Under the pieces are notes generated by a model. It ran no database searches. It was not told where the DNA came from and saw nothing but the letters and a program-made list of their open reading frames with translations. The translations under genes were made by a program, and so were the position numbers. A DNA stretch of 64,000 nt, from positions 1 to 64,000 of the forward strand of contig NZ_JAHXYW010000015.1 in NCBI RefSeq assembly GCF_019969725.1, given 5' to 3'. Shown here one piece after another: positions 56,560 to 64,000 of this stretch; within the stretch, counting starts at the first letter, position 1; every line of letters starts with the position of its first letter. Source of the DNA: Neobacillus bataviensis. GTDB lineage: Bacteria > Bacillota > Bacilli > Bacillales_B > DSM-18226.

Positions 56560-56605
56560 ATCATATTTTGGTTCCCTGGCTCATAACTTAAAGATATACT
56601 ATCAG

Positions 56606-56640
56606 AATGCCTTCTAATTAATTAGGAGGCATTTTCTTTT
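56606..56640 (+). terminator. Terminator of the small repeat gene
   Basis: AATGCCTTCTAATT / AATTAGGAGGCATT hairpin, T-rich tail. Confidence 0.88.
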
Positions 56641-56788
56641 TATCATTTCTATTTATTGACGCGCTTTAAAGCACAAAAATATTTTAGTATTTTCTATTGC
56701 TTTTGTCCAAAAAAAATACTAGAATAATTTTTAATATAATAAATTTTTAGAAAATTATTTTTAAAAAGAATGTTAGGGGGATTTTTAA

Positions 56789-57787
56789 ATGAAGAAGAAA
56801 GTAAGTGCGTTGTCCTTTGCGTTGGCAGGAATGCTGATGCTTGCAGGATGCGGCAGCAAAGAATCATCAGGCGATGCAGAAAAGGGCGGGAAAGATAAGG
56901 AATTCAAAGTTGGCATTAGCCAATTTGCTCCGCACCCATCATTAGATGCAGCTACCGAAGGTTTTAAAAAGGCGTTAGCGGACAAAGGTATAAAAGTAAA
57001 GTATGATGAACAAAATGCTCAGGCAGATATGAATAATGTCCAAACAATTGCGAATAACTTTGTCGGTGACAAAGTCGATTTGATTTTTGCCAATGCTACT
57101 CCTAGTGCAACGAGCGCGTTAAATGCAACGAAGGAAATTCCAATTATTTTTACATCCGTAACAGATCCTGTTGGAGCAGGACTTGTTGAAGCTTTTGACA
57201 AGCCAGGAAAGAACATTACAGGAACGACCGATAATCACCCTGATGCAACGAAAAAAACAATCAGCTTTATTACAGATGAAGTGAAAGCAAAAAATATTGG
57301 TGTAATTTATAACTCTGGTGAACAAAATTCAGTTGTTCAGGTTAAGGATGTTAAAAAGATCGCAGAGGAAAAAGGCGCTAAACTTGTAGAAGTATCGGTT
57401 GCAACGACAGCAGAGGTTAAGCAGGCAGCTGAATCCTTAGTTGGCCGCGTGGATGCCATCTACATTCCAACTGATAACACAGTAGTTACTGCCCTTGATT
57501 CTGTCATAGCTGTCTCAAACAGCAAAAAAATCCCACTTTTCGTTGGCGAACTTGATTCAATGAAAAAAGGGGCAGTTGCAGCGAGTGGCTTTAGCTATTT
57601 TGATCTTGGCTATCAATCTGGTGTAATGGCTGCTGATATTTTATCTGGTAAAAAGAAAGCGTCTGACATTCCAGTTGAACTGCCAAACAGCTTAAAGCTT
57701 GTAATCAATAAAAAAGCAGCTGAAGCACAAGGCTTGCAAGTGAAGGAAGAATGGAGCAAGCTTGGCGAGTTTTATGATGGAAAATAA
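56789..57787 (+). CDS. ABC transporter substrate-binding lipoprotein (TrpX-like)
   Basis: 332-aa lipoprotein: signal MKKKVSALSFALAGMLMLAG with Cys21 of the lipobox, then a Ser/Gly/Lys linker and an ABC_sub_bind fold. It has VGISQFAPHPSLDAATEGFK near the N-terminus and DPVGAGLVEAFDKPGKNITGTTD in the middle. The same family includes streptococcal TrpX. First gene of a three-gene operon. Neighbouring tyrosine-degradation genes suggest an aromatic amino acid substrate. ATG 56789 behind AGGGGG. No T-box was found upstream. Confidence 0.9.
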   Translation: MKKKVSALSFALAGMLMLAGCGSKESSGDAEKGGKDKEFKVGISQFAPHPSLDAATEGFKKALADKGIKVKYDEQNAQADMNNVQTIANNFVGDKVDLIFANATPSATSALNATKEIPIIFTSVTDPVGAGLVEAFDKPGKNITGTTDNHPDATKKTISFITDEVKAKNIGVIYNSGEQNSVVQVKDVKKIAEEKGAKLVEVSVATTAEVKQAAESLVGRVDAIYIPTDNTVVTALDSVIAVSNSKKIPLFVGELDSMKKGAVAASGFSYFDLGYQSGVMAADILSGKKKASDIPVELPNSLKLVINKKAAEAQGLQVKEEWSKLGEFYDGK

Positions 57788-57802
57788 CAAACTATAAATC
57801 TA

Positions 57803-57832
57803 TAAGGAGTCAGCCTGAAAGGGTTGACTTCT
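57803..57832 (+). other. Intercistronic hairpin in the ABC operon
   Basis: AAGgAGTCA-gCC...GGg-TTGACTtCTT imperfect stem in the 80-nt gap after the binding-protein gene. No T-run, so it more likely stabilises the upstream message than terminates it, raising binding protein over permease. Confidence 0.5.
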
Positions 57833-57867
57833 TGATTGATACATAGAACAAAGAAAGGATGATTTTA

Positions 57868-58899
57868 ATGTTTACAGCCATATTTGGATCTTTTGAAGCA
57901 GGTATCATCTATGCGATTATGGCACTGGGCGTCTATCTTTCCTTTCGTATTCTGGACTTTCCAGACTTAACGGTAGATGGTAGTTTTGTGACAGGTGCCG
58001 CCATTTCGGCGGTTATGATTGCGGGAGGATCTAATCCGTTTTTGGCAACGATTGTAGCATTATTTGCAGGATTTGCTGCAGGCTGCTTAACGGGACTGCT
58101 TCACACCTTTGGTAAAATCAATAATTTGCTATCTGGTATTCTGATGATGATTGCGTTATATTCGATTAACTTACGAATTATGGGACGATCAAATATTCCA
58201 TTATTGAATACGGATACAGCTTTTACAAAAATCAGTGATATGTTTGAAAAATCAGGTATTGATTCATCTTTAAACAGTATTCTCTCGGCGATTGGGCTTA
58301 GCGATAGCCTTCCGGAGACATGGGGAATTTTAATCTTTATGGTAATCGTCACCTTAGTGATCAAAATCCTTACTGATTTGTTTTTGCAAACCGAAATTGG
58401 TCTTGCTATAAGAGCAACAGGCGACAACAAACGGATGATTCGCAGTCTTTCAGCTAATACCAATCTCTTAGTAGTTCTTGGACTCGGACTTTCCAATGCA
58501 TTAGTGGCATTTTCAGGTGCCCTAATTGCGCAACAAGGCGGATTTGCAGATGTTGGAATGGGAATTGGCATGATTGTCATTGGCTTAGCCTCTGTTATTA
58601 TCGGTGAAGCCCTGTTTGGTACAAAAACTATAGCACGAGCAACTCTTGCGGTTATTGGCGGATCCATTATCTATCGAATTGTTGTTACCCTGGCCCTCCG
58701 TGTTGAGTTCCTGGACCCAGGGGATATGAAATTAATAACGGCTGTAATTGTTATCATTGCCCTAACGGCACCAAAGATTATTGATGGCTCCAAAGAGAAA
58801 AAACGGAAGGCGAGAAGAAAATCTGAAAGAATGAACATCATCCAGACTTCTGTGAGAACGGAGGGGGACAACCATGCTGCAATTAAATCAGATTCATAA
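57868..58899 (+). CDS. ABC transporter permease (TrpY-like, LivH-type fold)
   Basis: 343-aa permease with about 9-10 helices and the ILDFPDLTVDGSF start typical of the TrpY/YtrF group. The coupling region is ...RATGDNKRMIRSLSANTNL (about 187-206). It forms the membrane channel of the importer with the ATPase that follows. ATG 57868, 9 nt from GAAAGG; an ATG 9 nt upstream overlaps the RBS. Its 3' end overlaps the ATPase gene by 26 nt, so translation is coupled. Confidence 0.9.
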   Translation: MFTAIFGSFEAGIIYAIMALGVYLSFRILDFPDLTVDGSFVTGAAISAVMIAGGSNPFLATIVALFAGFAAGCLTGLLHTFGKINNLLSGILMMIALYSINLRIMGRSNIPLLNTDTAFTKISDMFEKSGIDSSLNSILSAIGLSDSLPETWGILIFMVIVTLVIKILTDLFLQTEIGLAIRATGDNKRMIRSLSANTNLLVVLGLGLSNALVAFSGALIAQQGGFADVGMGIGMIVIGLASVIIGEALFGTKTIARATLAVIGGSIIYRIVVTLALRVEFLDPGDMKLITAVIVIIALTAPKIIDGSKEKKRKARRKSERMNIIQTSVRTEGDNHAAIKSDS

Positions 58900-59668
58900 A
58901 ATCTTTAATGAGGGAACACCAGATGAAAAAATTGCGATTGACCATATTAACCTTTCGTTGAAACCAGGGGATTTCGTGACGGTTATAGGCAGTAACGGTG
59001 CAGGAAAATCGACCTTAATGAATATCATTTCCGGTGTTTTATTCCCTGATATCGGAGACGTTTGTATCGGCGGAAAAAATGTAACAAATATGTCCGAGTT
59101 TAACCGGTCTAAAATGATTGGCCGCGTTTTTCAGGATCCCATGGCAGGAACAGCTCCAAGTATGACTATCGAAGAAAATTTGGCTATGGCCTATTCTCGA
59201 AATAAAACAAGAACGCTTCGAAAAGGTGTGACGAAAAAACGTCGCGATTATTTTAGAGAAGTACTGGAATCATTACATCTCGGTTTGGAAAACCGTCTCA
59301 GTGCAAAGGTTGGACTGCTGTCAGGCGGGGAACGTCAGGCGCTTTCTCTATTAATGGCCACTTTTACTGAACCCTCCATCCTGCTGCTTGATGAGCACAC
59401 GGCTGCACTTGACCCATCAAGAGCGGAGTTGATTACAAATTTGACAAAGGAGATTGTCGATAAGTACAAACTTACCACGTTGATGGTCACACATAATATG
59501 CAGCAGGCGATTGATTTGGGAAATCGGTTAATTATGATGGATAAGGGCCAAATCATTTTGGAAGTGGATGAGGAAAAGAAACAGCAGTTAACCATCGAAA
59601 GATTATTAGAGGAATTCAAACGAATTCGCGGTGTTCAAATGGCAAGTGACCGAGCGGTCCTTTCATAG
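58874..59668 (+). CDS. ABC transporter ATP-binding protein (TrpZ-like)
   Basis: 264-aa ATPase: Walker A GSNGAGKST (about 39-47), Q-loop FQDP, signature LSGGERQAL, Walker B LLLDEHTAALDP, H-loop VTHNMQQA. The His after Glu in LLLDEH is normal for this subfamily. It powers the importer encoded upstream. ATG 58874 behind GGAGGGGG inside the permease gene. Confidence 0.92.
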   Translation: MLQLNQIHKIFNEGTPDEKIAIDHINLSLKPGDFVTVIGSNGAGKSTLMNIISGVLFPDIGDVCIGGKNVTNMSEFNRSKMIGRVFQDPMAGTAPSMTIEENLAMAYSRNKTRTLRKGVTKKRRDYFREVLESLHLGLENRLSAKVGLLSGGERQALSLLMATFTEPSILLLDEHTAALDPSRAELITNLTKEIVDKYKLTTLMVTHNMQQAIDLGNRLIMMDKGQIILEVDEEKKQQLTIERLLEEFKRIRGVQMASDRAVLS

Positions 59669-59736
59669 TGAAAAATATTTTTTCGATTGTAACTTTAGGT
59701 ATATTTTTCAAAAAAATAATATTGCTACACTCAAGT

Positions 59737-59773
59737 AAGAAACATCCTAGGACTAGGTATGTTTCTTTTTTCT
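59737..59773 (+). terminator. Terminator of the ABC operon
   Basis: AAGAAACAT-CCTAG / CTAGG-t-ATGTTTCTT stem plus TTTTTTC. Confidence 0.88.
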
Positions 59774-59919
59774 TTAAGGAAAAAAATACTATGGTTAAAG
59801 AATATTTCTTTACTGCAAAAAAGCGTTATTGCTTTACACCCTGCTCTTGAGGGGACAAGAATTCTTCCATTAAAATAAATTCTGAATATTACTATTTTTA
59901 AAAAATGGGGGTTCTTGAA

Positions 59920-61035
59920 TTGAAAGAAAAACGCGTAAAAGCTGATCAGCTAGTAAATGACTTTTTTCCAGTACGAGATGTAGATTATATAGAGATTTTT
60001 ACAGGAAATGCCAAACAAGCATGCCACTTTTTTTGCACAGCATTCGGGTTTCAGCCAGTTGCGTATTCAGGTCTAGAAACGGGCAATCGTGAAACCGTTT
60101 CCTATGTGTTAAAACAGCGGAACATTCGCTTGGTGCTTACAGGTTCCTATATGGAGGACAGCAGAGTAGCGCAGTTTGTTAAAAAGCATGGCGATGGCGT
60201 AAAAGATGTTGCCCTTTTAGTGGATGATGTCGATAAAGCATATGATGAGGCGGTAAATCGCGGGGCAATTGCCCATGTGGCGCCTTTTGAAATTAAGGAT
60301 GAAAAGGGTGTTGTAAAAAAAGCCGTTCTGGGTACATATGGTGATACCATCCATACGTTAATAGAACGGAAAAATTATCAAGGTGTATTCCTGCCGGGAT
60401 TCGAGTCCTATTCTTCCGATGTACCAGTTGAAGATGCTGGCTTAATTGGAATAGATCATGTGGTAGGAAATGTTGAACGCATGGAAGAATGGGTTGAATA
60501 TTATTCCAAGGTAATGGGCTTTATCGAAATGAAGCATTTCACCGATAAGGATATCACGACTGAATATTCTGCGCTCATGTCAAAAGTTATGCATAATGGC
60601 GGCCGCATTAAATTCCCAATCAATGAACCGGCAGAGGGTAAACGCAAATCGCAAATTCAGGAATACCTCGAATTTTATAACGGTCCAGGGGTACAGCATC
60701 TTGCAATTTTAACGGAAGATATTGTCTCTACTGTTGCCACTTTAAAGAAAAATGGTGTTGAGTTCCTTAAAACTCCAAGTACTTATTATGAATCATTAGG
60801 AGAGCGTATCGGTAAGATTGATGAGGAAATTGAAAAGCTGCGAGAGTTAAATATTTTAGTGGACCGTGACGATGAAGGCTATTTGCTGCAAATTTTTTCA
60901 AAGCCGATTGTAGACCGTCCGACACTATTTATTGAAATCATCCAGCGTAAGGGTGCCCGTGGATTTGGAGAAGGAAACTTTAAAGCCCTGTTTGAATCGA
61001 TTGAACGGGAACAGGAAAGACGTGGTAATTTATAA
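59920..61035 (+). CDS. hppD: 4-Hydroxyphenylpyruvate dioxygenase
   Basis: 371-aa Fe(II) enzyme that converts 4-hydroxyphenylpyruvate to homogentisate in tyrosine degradation. Two VOC-type halves are visible; ligands are His180 (GIDHVVGN), His260 (GVQHLAILTED) and Glu339 (LFIEIIQRKGARGFGEGNF). Start: TTG 59920, 8 nt from GGGGG, gives the usual length; an in-frame ATG at 59905 overlaps that RBS. A terminator-like hairpin follows (61045-61070), so the next three genes may have their own promoter or depend on read-through. Confidence 0.93.
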   Translation: MKEKRVKADQLVNDFFPVRDVDYIEIFTGNAKQACHFFCTAFGFQPVAYSGLETGNRETVSYVLKQRNIRLVLTGSYMEDSRVAQFVKKHGDGVKDVALLVDDVDKAYDEAVNRGAIAHVAPFEIKDEKGVVKKAVLGTYGDTIHTLIERKNYQGVFLPGFESYSSDVPVEDAGLIGIDHVVGNVERMEEWVEYYSKVMGFIEMKHFTDKDITTEYSALMSKVMHNGGRIKFPINEPAEGKRKSQIQEYLEFYNGPGVQHLAILTEDIVSTVATLKKNGVEFLKTPSTYYESLGERIGKIDEEIEKLRELNILVDRDDEGYLLQIFSKPIVDRPTLFIEIIQRKGARGFGEGNFKALFESIEREQERRGNL

Positions 61036-61044
61036 ATTAATAGC

Positions 61045-61071
61045 AAGGGGGAACTTTTTCCCCTTTTTTTA
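61045..61071 (+). terminator. Terminator after hppD
   Basis: AAGGGG-gaacttttt-CCCCTT stem and T-run. Confidence 0.8.
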
Positions 61072-61105
61072 CAACCTTTTGTCATATGAAAGAGTGGTGT
61101 ATTGA

Positions 61106-61714
61106 ATGGAAATTACGCCGGAAGCGCTGGAATGGAGAGAGGCCTATAAATTATTAATCGGATCCATTTTACCAAGGCCGATCGCTTTTGTGTCAACGAT
61201 AGATGTGGACGGTACCGCCAATGCGGCACCCTTCAGTTTTTTTACTGCCATCTGTGCTGATCCGATGCTCATCTGTTTTTCGCCGATGAGAAAAGGGAAG
61301 GACGGAGCGAAAAAGGATACACTTGTTAATATTGAAAATACCGGTCAATTTGTTATTAATATCGTCAGTGAACGTATGGCCGAGCAAATGAATAATTGTG
61401 CGATAGAATTTACACCTGACATTGATGAAATCGTGGAAACGGGCTTAACAAAAGAACCTGGCCATAAGGTGAAGGTACCTCGAATTGCGGAATCACTTGT
61501 TCATTTAGAATGTGAACTACAACAGGTTCTCCATTTTGGCGACAAGCCGGGCAGCGGCAGTCTCGTCATCGGTAAAGTGGTCCATGTTCATGTTCAAGAT
61601 GAATTAATGGACAAAGGGAAAATAGACACCGCCCATTTAAAGCCTATTGGAAGAATGGCAGGTAATATCTTTACCGATCCTTTGGCGAAAACGTTTGAAA
61701 TGAAAAGAAAATAG
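61106..61714 (+). CDS. Flavin reductase-like FMN-binding protein
   Basis: 202-aa protein of the flavin-reductase-like (split-barrel) family, with SILPRPIAFVSTID and ANAAPFSFFTAICADP near the start and GKVVHVHV later. It reduces or binds FMN, possibly as partner of an oxygenase. Its fixed place between hppD and the FAH-type hydrolase suggests a role in aromatic degradation, but the oxygenase it would serve is not present here. ATG 61106 behind AAAGAGTGG. Possibly co-transcribed with the next two genes (14-nt gap). Confidence 0.87.
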   Translation: MEITPEALEWREAYKLLIGSILPRPIAFVSTIDVDGTANAAPFSFFTAICADPMLICFSPMRKGKDGAKKDTLVNIENTGQFVINIVSERMAEQMNNCAIEFTPDIDEIVETGLTKEPGHKVKVPRIAESLVHLECELQQVLHFGDKPGSGSLVIGKVVHVHVQDELMDKGKIDTAHLKPIGRMAGNIFTDPLAKTFEMKRK

Positions 61715-61728
61715 GAAAAGGTGAGTCA

Positions 61729-62655
61729 ATGAAATTTGTAACCTTTGAAAAACCAGATGGGAGTATCCGTGCAGGCTGGCTCCTGAATGAAGCTTATGCT
61801 GTTGATATGCACGAAGCAACGGATGGAAGGCTGCCTTGTAATCTAATAGACTTTCTCGACAATAGTGAAGTGAATTTAAAGATTGCGGCTGCCTTGTCGT
61901 TAACCAATGATCAGAAAGGAGTTTACCAATTAAGTGATCTTCACTTAAAAGCACCACTTCCCAACCCAAGAAGCTTTCGTGATTTTTATGCCTTTGAGCA
62001 GCATGTGAAAACGGCACGGGAAAATCGTGGTCTGAAAATGATTCCAGAATGGTACGAAATTCCTGTATTTTATTTTTCCAACCACCTGGCAATAAAGGGA
62101 CCTGGCGAAGAAATCATTAAACCTATAGATTGTGACTGGTTAGACTATGAACTAGAGGTCGCATGCATTATAGGCAAAACAGGCAGAAACATTTCAGCTG
62201 CTGAGGCCAATGATTATATTTTTGGCTTTTGTGTTTTGAACGATTGGAGTGCAAGAGACCTGCAGCGGAAAGAAATGAAGGTTGGCTTAGGTCCTGCAAA
62301 AGGCAAGGATTTCTCCACCTCTATGGGGCCTTGGATTATCACAAAAGATGAATTGGAAGATTTAAGGACAGGGAAGGGCTTTGATCTTAGCATGAAAGCA
62401 CGGGTAAATGGCGTCCAACTTTCTAAAGGTAATTTAAAGGAGCTTTATTTTTCCTTTGGAGAAATGATTGAAAGGGCATCAGCGGGCGTAACCCTCTATC
62501 CAGGCGAGGTTATTGGTTCAGGCACTGTCGGAACAGGATGTATCCTTGAACTTGGCGAAAAGGTGCATCGATGGCTTAAGCCAGGAGATAAAGTAGAGTT
62601 AGAAATTGAGAATTTAGGGATATTAGAGAATACAATAATCGAAGAAAAGAGGTGA
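61729..62655 (+). CDS. Fumarylacetoacetate hydrolase-family protein
   Basis: 308-aa FAH-fold hydrolase. Catalytic and metal features are RSFRDFYAFEQH, the metal-binding DYELEVACIIGKTGRN and LNDWSARDLQ, and GSGTVGTGCILELG. In this context it most likely cleaves maleyl- or fumarylacetoacetate, the last step of homogentisate breakdown. The FAH family is broad, so the exact substrate is inferred from the neighbours hppD and hmgA. ATG 61729 behind AAAAGGTGAG; only 4 nt separate it from hmgA. Confidence 0.9.
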   Translation: MKFVTFEKPDGSIRAGWLLNEAYAVDMHEATDGRLPCNLIDFLDNSEVNLKIAAALSLTNDQKGVYQLSDLHLKAPLPNPRSFRDFYAFEQHVKTARENRGLKMIPEWYEIPVFYFSNHLAIKGPGEEIIKPIDCDWLDYELEVACIIGKTGRNISAAEANDYIFGFCVLNDWSARDLQRKEMKVGLGPAKGKDFSTSMGPWIITKDELEDLRTGKGFDLSMKARVNGVQLSKGNLKELYFSFGEMIERASAGVTLYPGEVIGSGTVGTGCILELGEKVHRWLKPGDKVELEIENLGILENTIIEEKR

Positions 62656-62659
62656 AAGG

Positions 62660-63817
62660 ATGTATTACCGTCAACTGGGAAAGATTCCCCATAAACGGCA
62701 TACGATGTTTAAAAAAGAGGACGGGAGCCTTTATAGGGAGCAGGTAATGGGAACTCGTGGTTTTTCAGGAACCCAATCGATTCTTTATCATCAATACATG
62801 CCGACAGAAGTCGTAAGATCTGAGCTAGTTGGAAATTATTTGCCTGTTTATGAAGTGCAGCAATCGCTTAAGCACCGACACTTTTTTTCGACCAAGGTTA
62901 CCAAAAAAGGGGATGCTCTAAAGGCAAGAGAATATATTCTTGGTAATCAGGATCTGCTAATTGGAACCGCGACCGTTACCGAGCCTATGCAAAGCTATTA
63001 TCGAAATGGCGATGGCGATGAAATGCTGTTTATTCATCATGGCTCAGGAAAGCTTGAGACGATGTTTGGGACAATCACATACCGTCCTGGTGATTATCTC
63101 GTCATACCGATAGGGACGATTTATCGAATCATACCCAATGCAGATGAAGAGACGAAAATGCTTTTTGTCGAAGCGTTTAGTCAAATCACTACTCCAAGAA
63201 GGTACCGAAACGAATACGGCCAGCTTTTAGAGCACTGCCCATTTTGCGAGCGGGATATCCGCGGTCCGGAAGCCTTGGTGACATTTGATCAAAAAGGGGA
63301 GTATGAGGTTTTAACAAAATCAAGAGGGGCGATTCATTCTCACATTCTGGGCCATCATCCGCTTGATGTGGTTGGCTGGGATGGGTATTTGTATCCGTGG
63401 GCTTTTAATATCGAAGATTTTGAACCAATTACCGGAAGAGTCCATCAGCCGCCGCCTGTACACCAAACCTTTGAAGGAAATAACTTTGTGGTTTGTTCCT
63501 TCGTTCCTCGCCTTTATGATTATCATCCGGAATCCATACCGGCTCCGTACTATCACAGTAATGTTAATAGTGATGAGATTCTCTATTATGTTGAAGGTAA
63601 TTTCATGAGTCGAAAAGGGATTCAAGAGGGTTCCATCACTCTACATCCAAGCGGAATTCCTCATGGACCTCATCCGGGAAAAACAGAGGCGAGCATCGGT
63701 AAGAAAGAAACGCTGGAGCTGGCTGTGATGATCGATACTTTCCATCCATTAAAGGTTGTAAAGGGTGCAGTTGATTTAGAGGATACTGCTTATATGTATT
63801 CTTGGATTGATAAATAG
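62660..63817 (+). CDS. hmgA: Homogentisate 1,2-dioxygenase
   Basis: 385-aa cupin-type Fe(II) dioxygenase that opens the homogentisate ring to maleylacetoacetate. It has MYYRQLGKIPHKRHTMF at the start, the cupin segment with IHHGSGKLET and GDYLVIPIGT, and the C-terminal iron-site region YYHSNVNSDEILYYVEGNF plus HPSGIPHGPHPG. Shorter than the ~440-aa animal enzyme, as usual in Bacillus. ATG 62660 behind AGGTGAAAGG. Last gene of the degradation block, with a terminator 12 nt after. Confidence 0.93.
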   Translation: MYYRQLGKIPHKRHTMFKKEDGSLYREQVMGTRGFSGTQSILYHQYMPTEVVRSELVGNYLPVYEVQQSLKHRHFFSTKVTKKGDALKAREYILGNQDLLIGTATVTEPMQSYYRNGDGDEMLFIHHGSGKLETMFGTITYRPGDYLVIPIGTIYRIIPNADEETKMLFVEAFSQITTPRRYRNEYGQLLEHCPFCERDIRGPEALVTFDQKGEYEVLTKSRGAIHSHILGHHPLDVVGWDGYLYPWAFNIEDFEPITGRVHQPPPVHQTFEGNNFVVCSFVPRLYDYHPESIPAPYYHSNVNSDEILYYVEGNFMSRKGIQEGSITLHPSGIPHGPHPGKTEASIGKKETLELAVMIDTFHPLKVVKGAVDLEDTAYMYSWIDK

Positions 63818-63828
63818 GAATAATAGAG

Positions 63829-63868
63829 AAACAATCCTGCCTCTAGGCGCTTGGATTGTTTTTTTATA
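63829..63868 (+). terminator. Terminator of the hmgA operon
   Basis: AAACAATCC / GGATTGTTT stem with T-run. Confidence 0.85.
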
Positions 63869-63953
63869 TACATAGGCTAATTTTAACCGATAATACTGTT
63901 AAAAATGCTATTGTAAGTACATACACATTAATATCGAGATGAGGGGTGAAAAC

Positions 63954-64000
63954 GTGGAGCGCGAAACCATTTTGACGAAATTAAAAGATCATGTTCCTAC
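63954..64000 (+). CDS. 5' end of an unidentified gene
   Basis: GTG 63954, 5 nt from GGGGTG, opens a frame MERETILTKLKDHV that runs off the window edge. Too short to assign. Its place after hmgA does not by itself make it part of the same pathway because a terminator intervenes. Confidence 0.6.
   Translation, partial: MERETILTKLKDHVP

Noticed and set aside
56643..56788. T-box riboswitch before the TrpX-like gene
   Set aside because: The gap is only about 145 bp, AT-rich, with no T-box motif or terminator/antiterminator pair.
59668..59850. 60-codon ORF after the ABC operon
   Set aside because: Contains the operon's terminator hairpin; no RBS.

Overview
The window is a chromosomal segment of a low-GC, endospore-forming Bacillaceae bacterium. 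Several spore genes point to this: an Sda-like checkpoint protein, an H-type SASP, GerPA- and GerPC-like proteins, a YhcN-type lipoprotein and an Hsp20 coat-type protein. Typical Bacillus enzymes (OdhAB, SwrC, MprF, DacF-like, YkpA-type ABC-F, LtaS, KtrAB) agree. Denitrification and fermentation features plus a selenocysteine formate dehydrogenase suggest a facultative anaerobe near Neobacillus, which is an inference. No rRNA, tRNA or CRISPR array was seen.

Layout. 0-5 kb: the 3' end of an IS3-family element sits 135 bp upstream of odhAB, followed by an Sda-like gene. 5-16.8 kb: an acyl-CoA synthetase, a sporulation lipoprotein, a YidC insertase behind a MifM-like arrest-peptide ORF, a Na+/H+ antiporter, pflBA, a cupredoxin and mprF. 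16.9-23.2 kb: a D,D-carboxypeptidase, an orphan modB, a GerP-like/Hsp20 spore cluster, and an ABC-F ATPase. 23.2-28.7 kb: a Bacillaceae intergenic repeat, a Sco protein, a MutS2-like ATPase behind a translated attenuator leader, a formate/nitrite channel with a Rex/Fnr-type palindrome, and small proteins including a YdjO-like protein that appears to start at ATT and a duplicated YhfH gene. 28.9-38 kb: a triple-PAS histidine kinase, a selenocysteine formate dehydrogenase (in-frame UGA plus SECIS hairpin), a LysM-3D wall protein, narK with a perfect Fnr box, and a frameshifted NarK-PAS fusion with its own near-consensus Fnr box. 38-48 kb: KtrB-KtrA, an acyl-CoA dehydrogenase, a frameshifted GGDEF-EAL protein, small spore proteins, LtaS, a thermonuclease-like lipoprotein and an HD protein. 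48-64 kb: a frameshifted giant membrane protein, SwrC with TetR-type operators, a CPA2 antiporter behind a double-hairpin leader, a TrpXYZ-like ABC importer, and a tyrosine-degradation block (hppD, flavin reductase, FAH-type hydrolase, hmgA).

How the genes fit together. PflB makes formate, the FNT channel moves formate or nitrite, the Sec-formate dehydrogenase oxidises formate, and two NarK-type carriers move nitrate/nitrite. ModB can serve the molybdenum demand. This forms an anaerobic formate/nitrate module, with Rex- and Fnr-type sites in the expected promoter positions. The ABC importer next to hppD-hmgA probably feeds an aromatic amino acid to homogentisate breakdown.

The most notable observations are three translation-coupled switches: UGA recoding in fdh, a MifM-like arrest leader on yidC, and an erm-style attenuator on a ribosome-rescue-type MutS2 paralogue. 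The last is the best candidate for an undescribed system. Three single-base frameshifts between 36.8 and 48.4 kb may be real or assembly errors.
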